This document shows, one piece after another, positions 51,874 through 59,460 of a stretch of DNA of 64,000 nt. A program made the position numbers and the translations under genes. Origin of the DNA: Serratia fonticola (GTDB lineage Bacteria > Pseudomonadota > Gammaproteobacteria > Enterobacterales > Enterobacteriaceae). Position 1 is the first letter of the stretch. Every line of letters starts with the position of its first letter. The stretch spans positions 2,356,001 to 2,420,000 of the forward strand of contig NZ_VFMK01000001.1 of NCBI RefSeq assembly GCF_006715025.1. The letters are read 5' to 3'. The notes under the pieces were generated by a model, which was given only the letters and a program-made list of their open reading frames with translations, searched no databases and was not told the DNA's origin.

Positions 51874-52620
51874 ATGCCTACTCTTTCTGGAAAAGTTGCA
51901 TTGGTTACGGGGGGAAGCCGGGGAATTGGCGCGGATATTGCCCGGCGTCTGGCGCGTGATGGTGCCGATGTCATCATCACCTATATGCATAATGTTCAGG
52001 CCGCAGAAAAGGTGCTGACCGATATTCATCGATACGGCCAGCGGGGGGAATCCATTCAGGCGGATGTTGCCGATGCTGCCACGATTGCCCCCGTTTTCGA
52101 GCAGGTTATGAAACGTTACGGTAGTCTCGATATTCTGGTTAACAACGCAGGTTACATGGATATCAGCGGTACACCACTGTCAGACATTCCTCTGGAAACG
52201 GTCGATCAGACCATAATGGTGAATATTCGCGGCGCTTATCTGTACGCGCAACATGCTGCCAGCTATCTCCAGAAAGGAGGGCGGATCATCAATATTGGCA
52301 GTTGCGTGGGACGCCACGTTCCAGGTGGCGGGTTAACGCTTTATGCAATGAGTAAATCCGCCATTATTGGGCTCACGAAAGGGCTGGCACGGGATCTTGG
52401 CACTAAAGGTATTACGGTGAACCAGATATCCCCAGGACCAATCGAAACCGATATGAACCCGGAGAATGGTCCCAATGCTGAGTTCTGGCGCAATCTGACC
52501 TCTCTGGGGCGCTATGGGACCACAAAAGAGGTTGCGGCAGTTGCCAGTTTTTTGGCCAGTTCAGAAGCTGCTTTTATCACGGGTGCAGAGATTGCTGTAG
52601 ATGGAGGAATAAATAGCTAG
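51874..52620 (+). CDS. short-chain dehydrogenase/reductase
   Basis: A 248-residue classical SDR. TGGSRGIG at residues 12-19 binds NAD(P), NNAG lies near residue 90, and YAMSK near 155-159 supplies the catalytic Tyr and Lys, with a Ser in INIGSCVG upstream. The ending FITGAEIAVDGGINS is the family C-terminus (FabG-like). An Arg two residues before the second loop Gly suggests NADPH preference, though weakly. CAGGAGATTCAC precedes the ATG. Last gene of the row; a hairpin follows at 52627. Confidence 0.85.
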   Translation: MPTLSGKVALVTGGSRGIGADIARRLARDGADVIITYMHNVQAAEKVLTDIHRYGQRGESIQADVADAATIAPVFEQVMKRYGSLDILVNNAGYMDISGTPLSDIPLETVDQTIMVNIRGAYLYAQHAASYLQKGGRIINIGSCVGRHVPGGGLTLYAMSKSAIIGLTKGLARDLGTKGITVNQISPGPIETDMNPENGPNAEFWRNLTSLGRYGTTKEVAAVASFLASSEAAFITGAEIAVDGGINS

Positions 52621-52626
52621 CTGCTC

Positions 52627-52647
52627 AGGCAGGGGAAAACCCTGCCT
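52627..52647 (+). terminator. hairpin at the end of the accessory row
   Basis: AGGCAGGG (52627-52634) pairs with CCCTGCCT (52640-52647) over GAAAA; flanking GCTC and GAGC can extend the stem past a bulge. No T run, so the stop strength is uncertain. The following 115 bases hold the promoter region of the next gene. Confidence 0.5.
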
Positions 52648-52764
52648 TGAGCGTCAGTCAATAACATAGCCAAATACTGTCAACGAAGTGACATCTATTC
52701 TGTGTACTCTGGTGTTGTTCATGAAGTCTTTACCAGATAACTCACGTTACCTAATGGTGCACAG

Positions 52765-53334
52765 ATGAACATACCTTATAGAGTTGTGATCGTTCATGGG
52801 TTCCTATCAACGCCGCGTCATCACTGGTTTGTTTGGCTAAAAAAACAGCTTGAAAAACTGGGGATTCAGGTGGTGTTACCAACAATGCCGTCTCCGCGTT
52901 CCCCATGTTCTGCTGATTGGCTGGCACATCTGATGGCCACCGTTCCCACGGTTTCCAGGCATACCTGGTTTATTGGTCATAGCCTGGGATGCGTCACATT
53001 ACTGCACTACCTTGCGCTATTGAACGAGGAGAATCCCGTTGAAGGGGCTGTTTTAGTGTCCGGTTTTTCTGAACCCGTGCCTTTAATGGCGGAGTTAAAT
53101 GACTTCACCCGACAGGATTTTGACTATTCACAGCTGAAAAAAAATGTTGGGCAGTTCGTGACCCTTTGCTCGATGAATGACGATATTGTTCCTGCATATC
53201 TTACTCAATCGCTCAGCCGTTCACTCTCGGCCGAATGTTACAGTTTCCCATCCGCAGGCCATTTCAGAGCCCAGGATGGGTTTAAGCAATTTCCTGAGTT
53301 ATTGCAGGTTCTCAGCGACTATCTGAAGATTTAG
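52765..53334 (+). CDS. YdeN/RBBP9-family alpha/beta serine hydrolase
   Basis: A 189-residue small hydrolase. The nucleophile Ser lies in FIGHSLGCVTLLHYLAL (about residue 73), the acid in CSMNDDIVP and the His in SAGHFRAQDGF, a full catalytic triad. HGFLSTPRHHWFVWL near the start contains the HG...HW oxyanion region of the RBBP9/YdeN group. The substrate is unknown. It is separated from the SDR gene by 144 bp and a hairpin, so membership of the accessory cluster is uncertain. Confidence 0.8.
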   Translation: MNIPYRVVIVHGFLSTPRHHWFVWLKKQLEKLGIQVVLPTMPSPRSPCSADWLAHLMATVPTVSRHTWFIGHSLGCVTLLHYLALLNEENPVEGAVLVSGFSEPVPLMAELNDFTRQDFDYSQLKKNVGQFVTLCSMNDDIVPAYLTQSLSRSLSAECYSFPSAGHFRAQDGFKQFPELLQVLSDYLKI

Positions 53335-53361
53335 TCGCTATTCACGGTTTACGCTGTCTGT

Positions 53362-53384
53362 GTCAGGCGAAAGAGGTGCCTGAC
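53362..53384. terminator. hairpin between hydrolase and pagP
   Basis: GTCAGGC (53362-53368) pairs with GCCTGAC (53378-53384) between the two convergent genes. Short and without a T run. Confidence 0.4.
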
Positions 53385-53422
53385 CGCCTCAACCTTATAG
53401 CGATGGCTGATGTTCACTGCGC

Positions 53423-53998
53423 TTAAAAACCATAGCGCAGCCAAGCGAAGAGCACGTTGCCATTGTTGTAGGTACCGGGGATATAGGTAAATTGTAAGTT
53501 CAAGCGTTTATAACTGGCTGAAAAAAGTGGCAGTACGATCGGCAAAGGGATGTAGTTGCCAAAATCTTCACGCGCGGTAATCCCCGCGGTCACCCCAAGC
53601 CCCAGGCGAAAATCCTGATTCTGGTCCGGATACCAACCTTTTTCCCAACCGTAACCGACGATAGGTTGCCATTCATTATGGGAGTCTTTAAACATCATGG
53701 CGTACAGTGCATGCCAGTTGCCCTGCTCATCATAGCGGGAAATACCAAAGCCGCCGCCCCATGGCATTTCATTGTAATTGTCGGTTTTTTCTTTGTCGTA
53801 CATGAAGCGGTTGTGCCAACTGAGGAAGGGGACATAAAGATCGTAATTTTGCGGTTCATCCCAGGTTTTTGCGACATTGCTGGTCAAGGTATTCCACCAC
53901 CCGGAGACTTGCTCTGCACCATAAACCGGTTCTGCTGCTTTCGTTGACGGGGTTAACAGCAACAACCCCGCCCAGACCACCGCAAGAAAAATCCGCAT
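53423..53998 (-). CDS. pagP: lipid A palmitoyltransferase PagP
   Basis: A 191-residue outer-membrane enzyme that moves a palmitate from phospholipid to lipid A, strengthening the envelope. A signal peptide (about 1-22) precedes a short amphipathic helix (GWWNTLTSNVAKTWDEP) and an eight-stranded barrel ending in WLRYGF with terminal Phe. Catalytic His62 (WHNRFMYD), Asp105 and Ser106 (FKDSHN) have the same spacing as His33, Asp76 and Ser77 of mature E. coli PagP. AGGGGA lies about eight bases before the ATG at 53998; an upstream ATG (54031) is weaker. Confidence 0.94.
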   Translation of the reverse strand: MRIFLAVVWAGLLLLTPSTKAAEPVYGAEQVSGWWNTLTSNVAKTWDEPQNYDLYVPFLSWHNRFMYDKEKTDNYNEMPWGGGFGISRYDEQGNWHALYAMMFKDSHNEWQPIVGYGWEKGWYPDQNQDFRLGLGVTAGITAREDFGNYIPLPIVLPLFSASYKRLNLQFTYIPGTYNNGNVLFAWLRYGF

Positions 53999-54207
53999 AG
54001 CGTATTCCCCTGATTTTTTCAATCGAGTCATGAGCGATGTTGTACTTGTTGAATGCCGTCATCGCTGTCGTTCTATCTTTTATAGGTATAGCACTACCCG
54101 TGGTGGCATGTGGGTTGATAGCGATTGTTTTTGTTACAGATAGTTTATCTGTCAACGGGCTCGATAATTCGCATTCTGGGGGCTGACATCGTTAATTGAG
54201 GAGCGTG

Positions 54208-54303
54208 ATGAAATGTTCAATCAAAGCCCGAACGCTGGCCGGGAAAACGCCACTGCTGTTGGGGGCGTTATCAGTGACAGTGACATTAAAGCTGACCGAT
54301 TGA
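54208..54303 (+). CDS. possible 31-residue small protein
   Basis: A short frame (MKCSIKARTLAGKTPLLLG..., ending KLTD) with AGGAG four bases upstream of the ATG, directly before the tRNA-Asn terminator hairpin. Basic N-terminus and a mildly hydrophobic centre. Only the ribosome-binding site supports it; it could be chance. The rest of 53999-54350 shows no gene. Confidence 0.22.
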   Translation: MKCSIKARTLAGKTPLLLGALSVTVTLKLTD

Positions 54304-54341
54304 AAAGCAAAAAGCCCGCTTAAGTTTCCTTAAGCGGGCTT
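54304..54341 (-). terminator. terminator of tRNA-Asn
   Basis: AAGCCCGCTTAAG (54312-54324) and CTTAAGCGGGCTT (54329-54341) form a perfect 13-pair stem with a TTTC loop. On the minus strand it runs into TTTTTGCTTTTC. It lies ten bases past the tRNA 3' end. Confidence 0.88.
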
Positions 54342-54350
54342 CTCTAAATA

Positions 54351-54426
54351 TGGCTCCTCTGACTGGACTCGAACCAGTGACATACGGATTAACAGTCCGC
54401 CGTTCTACCGACTGAACTACAGAGGA
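54351..54426 (-). tRNA. tRNA-Asn (GUU)
   Basis: A 76-base tRNA on the minus strand beginning TCCTCTGTAGTTCAG and ending with an encoded CCA. The acceptor stem TCCTCTG pairs with CAGAGGA, the T loop is GGTTCGAGTCC, and the anticodon loop ACTGTTAAT reads GTT, hence asparagine. It looks identical to the E. coli Asn tRNA as I remember it. It has a consensus promoter upstream and a strong terminator downstream. Its 3' end points towards the accessory cluster. Confidence 0.97.
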
Positions 54427-54444
54427 ATCGTGTGAACGAGGCGA

Positions 54445-54473
54445 ATAATAGCGAGGCATTTGGGGTTTGTCAA
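54445..54473 (-). promoter_or_regulatory. sigma-70 promoter of tRNA-Asn
   Basis: On the minus strand TTGACA and TATTAT are separated by exactly 17 bases, 18 bases upstream of the tRNA 5' end. The -35 is a full consensus and the -10 is one base off TATAAT. Confidence 0.85.
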
Positions 54474-55103
54474 AGCACTAAAATAAGAGAAAGGTGCGTT
54501 TGCTGTCAGATTGAGCATGTTGGCTCGTTTTTCGACACTTTGTTTTGGGAAAAGAGCGAAGTTACGGCTGATTTTACGGGGTTCTTGGCGCAAATGGTTT
54601 TGGCGGCGAAGGAGGCAGAGATAGGGCATAAGGTTTCAGGGGGGATCGGTGCGATATTTATCCACTTTTTGCATTTTCCCTTTAATGACAAGTAATTAAA
54701 CAATCAAAGCCAGCAAACTAATTCCACTATTCCTATTCATTAATTACATAAACCACCAGGAACCTTCTAATGGTCAAAAAATGACGTCCTTTGAAGCTTG
54801 GCTTATGCTATCTGCTTATTTTTCCCTAAAATTGTGACAGGAGTTTGGTTTTTGATTTTGGTATTTTATAGGTGGTAATTTCAACAAAATACTTATTAAT
54901 CAATGTAATGGCTTATAAACCCAGGTTTTGCAAGGATTCTTTTTAAGATTATTCTATGCTACCCTGAAAAACGTTTTATGCTGATAGGGCTAATGGCGTG
55001 GGTGCAGGCCTTGTCAATGCCGTATTTATTACACTATGCTACGCCCAGCCATTTTTATAGCGGTAAAGTACGCCGTTCCTTTGTTTCCCGGAGTTTTTTA
55101 GTA
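54474..55103. other. AT-rich intergenic region, no supported gene
   Basis: About 630 bases between the tRNA-Asn promoter and the lipoprotein gene. An 87-codon plus-strand frame (54432-54695) and a 65-codon minus frame overlap each other, lack ribosome-binding sites and show no family motif. The last 200 bases are AT-rich and presumably hold the lipoprotein promoter. Confidence 0.4.
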
Positions 55104-55511
55104 ATGAAAAAAACAATCGCAATAGCCGCGTTGTGCGTGTTGCTGGCAGGGTGCCAGAGTGCAAATAATCGTACCAAGGCCAAACCGGTAACGCCCGCAG
55201 CAGCGCCTGCCCCAGCCGCTGCCCAACCCGAACAGCCAATGGCTTCAACCGGTACCGATGCTGTCATGTACACTTGCATGAAAGAATTGAATGCACTGCA
55301 ACAGGTGAATGCGGGTCTGTATCAAACCCGTAGCGCAGAGCTGAACCATATTGTCACCCAGGCCAAGTTGTATATGCGCGTTCGCCCTAATGTCAGCGTA
55401 GATACACAGCAAATTATGGATGCGGCATATCAGTTCCGTATCTCAAAAACCTGCAACCAGATCCGTAACGAACTGACCAATGCGCTGGTCGAGCGTGTGG
55501 TTGGCGCCTGA
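55104..55511 (+). CDS. small lipoprotein of unknown function
   Basis: A 135-residue lipoprotein. The signal MKKTIAIAALCVLLAGC ends in the lipobox LLAGC (Cys17), followed by a Pro/Ala-rich linker (KPVTPAAAPAPAAAQPEQP) and a helical domain of about 85 residues with two further Cys (YTCMKELNALQQVNAGLYQTR and ISKTCNQIRNEL) that could form a disulfide. The residue after Cys17 is Gln, not Asp, which favours outer-membrane sorting by Lol. I do not recognise the family. CGGAG lies about 11 bases before the ATG. The longer frame to 54978 has no signal peptide. Confidence 0.8.
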   Translation: MKKTIAIAALCVLLAGCQSANNRTKAKPVTPAAAPAPAAAQPEQPMASTGTDAVMYTCMKELNALQQVNAGLYQTRSAELNHIVTQAKLYMRVRPNVSVDTQQIMDAAYQFRISKTCNQIRNELTNALVERVVGA

Positions 55512-55581
55512 CGCAACGTTGCTTTGATTGTAAGGCCATAGCCCGTATTCAAATGTTCCGGGGATAACAGGTTTTGCGTTG

Positions 55582-55607
55582 AAAATGCCCTCTTTGGAGG
55601 GCGTTTT
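55582..55607 (+). terminator. terminator after the lipoprotein gene
   Basis: AAAATGCCCTC (55582-55592) pairs with GAGGGCGTTTT (55597-55607; one G-U) over a TTTG loop, with further T after it. About 70 bases past the stop. Confidence 0.75.
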
Positions 55608-55868
55608 CGTTTCGGTTCCCCTTTTTACTGCACCAATATAGTGCGCCTGAGATCGTCAGTAAGGCACCTTTTCTGCATCCCTCGTCTTTTTCTCGCGTGA
55701 TCCAGTGAGCTTCCTCATTTTTCCGGCTGAGACGCTCGGCAAATCAGCAAAAATTTTGTATGCGCCGTCACAATGGCTAGATTTTTGCTTTCTTAAATGC
55801 GGGTAAATCGGTTGCGCTCTCGCGCAAATTATTTTCCCCGACTACACATAAAGTGACCGCTCCACGTC

Positions 55869-55992
55869 TATACCCGACGTCTTTCGAGTGGCAACGCTGT
55901 GGACTCGCTTGCTCACCTCTGTCACTTACAAAAGTAAGCACCTGGGGATAAGCCAGCTAGCCGTCGCAGTAACTTGAGATTCACCGGGTCTA
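55869..55992. repeat. ERIC element (intergenic repeat unit)
   Basis: A 124-base imperfect palindrome. It starts TATACCCGACG and ends CGGGTCTA, and on the minus strand contains CCCCAGGTGCTTAC and GTAAGTGACAGAGGTGAGC, the centre of the enterobacterial ERIC consensus. Length, ends and core agree with a near full-length ERIC. It lies 35 bp upstream of the livJ ATG, so it is probably transcribed as part of the liv leader. The adjoining stretch 55608-55868 holds no gene. Confidence 0.87.
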
Positions 55993-56027
55993 TGCTATTT
56001 CGCTAAAACAGTGCTGAGGAATGCAAA

Positions 56028-57146
56028 ATGTCATTGAACATGATCAAAACCCCGCTTGCTGCTCTGCTTATTGGTTGTTTTAGTACGGCTTTTTCTGCTC
56101 ATGCCGATATCGTAATTGGTGTTGCCGGTCCTTTCTCCGGCCCAAATGCAACCTATGGGGATCAGTACTGGCGTGGAGCCTCGCAGGCTGCAGCAGATAT
56201 CAACGCTGCCGGGGGGATTAAAGGAGAAAAGATTACGTTGGTTCAAGGGGATGATGCCTGCGAACCGAAACAGGCGGTGGCGGTAGCCAACCGTCTGGTC
56301 GATCAGGATCACGTTGCTGCGGTTGTCGGGCACTTCTGCTCATCTTCCACCATGCCTGCTTCTGAGGTGTATGACGAAGCCGGGATCATTGCCATCACAC
56401 CCGGCTCCACCAACCCGCAAATTACCGATCGCGGCATGAATAACATGTTCCGCATGTGTGGCCGTGACGACCAACAGGGCGTTATTGCCACCAACTACAT
56501 GCTGAATGTCTTGAAGGCGAAGAAGATCGCCGTCATCCATGACAAAGACACTTACGGACAAGGGCTGGCCGATGCCGCGAAGGCAGAAATGAATAAGCGT
56601 GGTGTGAAGGAGGTGATGTACGAAGGGTTATCCCGTGGCGAGAAAGACTTTAACGCCCTGGTAACCAAGATTGCTTCCGTCAATCCGGACGTAGTGTACT
56701 TTGGCGGTTGCCATCCAGAGGCCGGTCCATTGGTACGTCAAATGCGTGAACAAGGGGTAAAAGCCAAGTTCTTCTCCGGTGACTGTATTGTCACTGAGGA
56801 ATTAGTGACGGCAGCCGGTGGGCCGCAGTATACCTCGGGTGTCCTGATGACTTTCGGCAACGATCCGCGTCAAATTCCGGAAGGGAAAGAGGTGATTGCC
56901 AAGTTCCGCGCCAGTGGATTTGAGCCAGAAGGGTACACACTGTATGCCTACGCGTCTGTTCAGGCTATTGCCGCAGCCTTCAACGCCACTGGCGGTAAAG
57001 ATAGCGCCAAAGCCAGCGCATGGCTGAAGTCACACGATGTGGATACCGTGATGGGGAAAAAAGCCTGGGATAAAAAGGGCGATCTGAAAGTCTCGGATTA
57101 CGTGGTTTATCAATGGGATGATAAGGGTAAATATCACCAGCTCTGA
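56028..57146 (+). CDS. livJ: branched-chain amino acid ABC transporter binding protein (LivJ/LivK)
   Basis: A 372-residue periplasmic binding protein. The signal peptide (about 1-26, LAALLIGCFSTAFSAHA) is followed by IVIGVAGPFSGPNATYGDQYWRGASQAAADINAAGGIKGEKI, the family opening, and VGHFCSSSTMPASEVYDEAGI with ligand-contacting Ser/Thr residues. A Cys pair (DDACEPKQA and GHFCSS) matches the LivJ/LivK disulfide. It captures leucine, isoleucine and valine. LivJ and LivK cannot be separated by sequence here; as the only binding protein before livHMGF it serves the operon. GAGGA lies about eight bases before the ATG; an ERIC element precedes it. Confidence 0.92.
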   Translation: MSLNMIKTPLAALLIGCFSTAFSAHADIVIGVAGPFSGPNATYGDQYWRGASQAAADINAAGGIKGEKITLVQGDDACEPKQAVAVANRLVDQDHVAAVVGHFCSSSTMPASEVYDEAGIIAITPGSTNPQITDRGMNNMFRMCGRDDQQGVIATNYMLNVLKAKKIAVIHDKDTYGQGLADAAKAEMNKRGVKEVMYEGLSRGEKDFNALVTKIASVNPDVVYFGGCHPEAGPLVRQMREQGVKAKFFSGDCIVTEELVTAAGGPQYTSGVLMTFGNDPRQIPEGKEVIAKFRASGFEPEGYTLYAYASVQAIAAAFNATGGKDSAKASAWLKSHDVDTVMGKKAWDKKGDLKVSDYVVYQWDDKGKYHQL

Positions 57147-57249
57147 TGTGAAATCCACGGGTCCGTGCGCGTTACGGATCCGTACTTAACCCTTTTTGAG
57201 CCGCCTTGTGCAGAACTTGCGGCTCGCCCATCAGGCGAGATTGCGTATT

Positions 57250-58164
57250 ATGGATGTTTTTTTCCTGCAACAATTGATTAACGGTCTGACCCTTGGCGCG
57301 GTCTATGGCCTGATCGCCATCGGCTACACCATGGTTTACGGCATCATTGGCATGATCAACTTCGCCCATGGCGAGGTCTATATGATTTCCGCTTATCTGT
57401 GCGCTATTGCTCTGGCGTTGCTCTCTTTCTTTGGTTTGCACTCCTTCCCGTTATTAATCCTGGGCACGTTGGTGTTCACCATTGTGATTACGGGCGTCTA
57501 TGGCTGGGTAATTGAGCGTATCGCTTATAAACCCCTGCGTAATTCCACTCGCTTGGCGCCGTTGATCTCGGCCATTGGTATGTCGTTAATCCTGCAAAAC
57601 TATGTGCAGATCAGCCAGGGGCCGCGTCAGCAGGGGATCCCTACGCTGTTGGACGGCATTTTTCGCCTTAATATCGGTGGAGGAATGATCCAGATAACCT
57701 ACACCAAGGTGTTCATACTGGTGGCTTCACTGCTGGGCATGGCGATACTCACCTATGTGATCCAGCATACCCGTCTGGGACGTATCTGTCGGGCCACCCA
57801 GCAGGATCGTAAAATGGCGGCGATACTCGGGATTAACACCGATCGGGTGATCTCGCTGGTGTTCGTGATTGGGGCTGCCATGGCCGGATTAGCCGGGGTG
57901 TTGATCACCATGAATTACGGCACTTTCGATTTTTATGTCGGCTTTATCATCGGTGTCAAAGCCTTTACCGCCGCAGTATTAGGGGGCATTGGTTCACTAC
58001 CGGGGGCCATGCTGGGAGGACTGCTACTGGGCGTGGCAGAAGCACAGTTTGCCGGCATGGTGAACTCGGATTACAAGGATGTGTTTTCGTTTGCACTGTT
58101 GGTGGCGATCTTGATTTTTCGCCCTCAGGGCCTGCTGGGGCGGCCAATGGTCACTAAGGTGTGA
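57250..58164 (+). CDS. livH: branched-chain amino acid ABC permease LivH
   Basis: A 304-residue inner-membrane permease with about eight segments. Family blocks are QLINGLTLGAVYGLIAIGYTMVYGIIGMINFAHGEVYMI near the start and LGINTDRVISLVFVIGAAMAGLAGVL with KAFTAAVLGGIGSLPGAMLGG near the end. It pairs with LivM to form the channel. The frame is open to 57196, but MDVFFLQQ at 57250 matches the E. coli start and has AGGCGAG upstream. The 103-bp gap after livJ shows a short GC-rich repeat of GGATCCGT/ACGGATCC that can fold (near 57150-57182). Confidence 0.93.
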   Translation: MDVFFLQQLINGLTLGAVYGLIAIGYTMVYGIIGMINFAHGEVYMISAYLCAIALALLSFFGLHSFPLLILGTLVFTIVITGVYGWVIERIAYKPLRNSTRLAPLISAIGMSLILQNYVQISQGPRQQGIPTLLDGIFRLNIGGGMIQITYTKVFILVASLLGMAILTYVIQHTRLGRICRATQQDRKMAAILGINTDRVISLVFVIGAAMAGLAGVLITMNYGTFDFYVGFIIGVKAFTAAVLGGIGSLPGAMLGGLLLGVAEAQFAGMVNSDYKDVFSFALLVAILIFRPQGLLGRPMVTKV

Positions 58165-58173
58165 GGGGAAACC

Positions 58174-59460
58174 ATGTCTCAATCCAAAGATCTTCCAAGG
58201 CTGAATATTAAACGCAGCCTGTGGGATGCCGTTGTTGCGGGCCTGATTGCACTGATTGTTTTTGGCCCGATTGTCGGCATTGTGCTGAATGATTACAGCT
58301 TTAACGTTGAGCCGCGGCGGTTAGTGTTCATTATTGCGGTGGTGATGGTTGGGCGCTTGCTACTCAGCCTGTTCCTGCAAACTCCGCCGGGGCGCAAGGT
58401 GTTGCGGCGTTTTGAAGCGGGCAATGACGGTGTGTATGTGCGACCAATCGGCGCAAGATCGAATCTGCGTTGGATCATGCCTCTGTTGGTGGTGCTGGCA
58501 CTCCTGTTTCCCTTCATGGCGACCAAGTACTTGCTGACAGTGGCGATCCTCGGCCTGATTTATGTGTTGTTAGGTCTGGGGTTGAACATTGTTGTCGGCT
58601 TGGCTGGGCTGCTCGATCTGGGGTACGTGGCGTTTTACGCGATTGGCGCCTATGGCCTGGCACTGGGTTATCAGTACCTTGGCCTGGGATTCTGGGCGAT
58701 GTTACCGCTGGGGGCACTGATGGCAGCACTGGCCGGCGCGCTGCTGGGATTCCCCGTGCTGCGTATGCATGGCGACTATCTGGCGATAGTGACACTGGGG
58801 TTTGGTGAAATCATCCGCCTGGTGCTGAATAACTGGATGTCGCTAACCGGTGGGCCGAACGGTATTTCAGTACCCGCACCGACGCTGTTTGGCCTGGAGT
58901 TTGGCCGCCGAGCCAAAGAAGGGGGGATCCCCATTCATGAGTTCCTGGGCATCGCCTATAACCCTAACCTGAAGTTTATCTTTATCTATGCGGTATTGTG
59001 TCTGGTGGTGTTACTGGTGTTGTACATCAAACATCGCCTGACACGTATGCCGATAGGACGCGCCTGGGAAGCGCTGCGTGAAGATGAAATTGCCTGCCGT
59101 TCTCTCGGGCTCAATCACGTGCTGGTGAAACTTTCGGCATTTATGATGGGGGCTTCCACCGCAGGCATTGCCGGCGTGTTTTTTGCGACCTATCAGGGGT
59201 TTGTCAACCCGACGTCATTCACTTTCTTTGAATCCGCACTGATCCTGGCCATTGTGGTGCTCGGCGGGATGGGGTCGACCATCGGCGTGGTGTTGGCGGC
59301 TTTTGTGCTGACGGTGGCACCGGAGTTGCTACGCAGCTTTGCTGAATATCGGGTGCTGTTATTCGGGGTGTTGATGGTTCTGATGATGATCTGGCGTCCG
59401 CGTGGCCTGGTACGCATCAGCCGCAGCAGTTTTGCTCCACGCAAGGGGATCGCACCATGA
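58174..59460 (+). CDS. livM: branched-chain amino acid ABC permease LivM
   Basis: A 428-residue permease, longer than LivH because of an extra N-terminal region (about 1-110, with two segments) as in E. coli LivM. The core has LLGLGLNIVVGLAGLLDLGYVAFYAIGAYG, RMHGDYLAIVTLGFGEIIRLVLNNW, GRAWEALREDEIACRSLGLN (the ATPase-coupling loop) and LAIVVLGGMGSTIGVVLAA. Starts nine bases after livH; its stop overlaps the livG start (ATGA). Confidence 0.94.
   Translation: MSQSKDLPRLNIKRSLWDAVVAGLIALIVFGPIVGIVLNDYSFNVEPRRLVFIIAVVMVGRLLLSLFLQTPPGRKVLRRFEAGNDGVYVRPIGARSNLRWIMPLLVVLALLFPFMATKYLLTVAILGLIYVLLGLGLNIVVGLAGLLDLGYVAFYAIGAYGLALGYQYLGLGFWAMLPLGALMAALAGALLGFPVLRMHGDYLAIVTLGFGEIIRLVLNNWMSLTGGPNGISVPAPTLFGLEFGRRAKEGGIPIHEFLGIAYNPNLKFIFIYAVLCLVVLLVLYIKHRLTRMPIGRAWEALREDEIACRSLGLNHVLVKLSAFMMGASTAGIAGVFFATYQGFVNPTSFTFFESALILAIVVLGGMGSTIGVVLAAFVLTVAPELLRSFAEYRVLLFGVLMVLMMIWRPRGLVRISRSSFAPRKGIAP

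Noticed and set aside
54120..54160. PhoP-box-like direct repeat upstream of pagP (TTGTTA...AGTTTA)
   Set aside because: Only one half-site is a fair match and it lies in the opposite orientation to pagP; not good enough to call.
45066..54426. Integrative island with attL/attR at tRNA-Asn
   Set aside because: No integrase, and no second copy of the tRNA 3' end was found by eye, so mobility is not supported.
54432..54695. 87-codon plus-strand frame right of tRNA-Asn
   Set aside because: Overlaps the tRNA promoter and an opposing frame, with no ribosome-binding site or family likeness.
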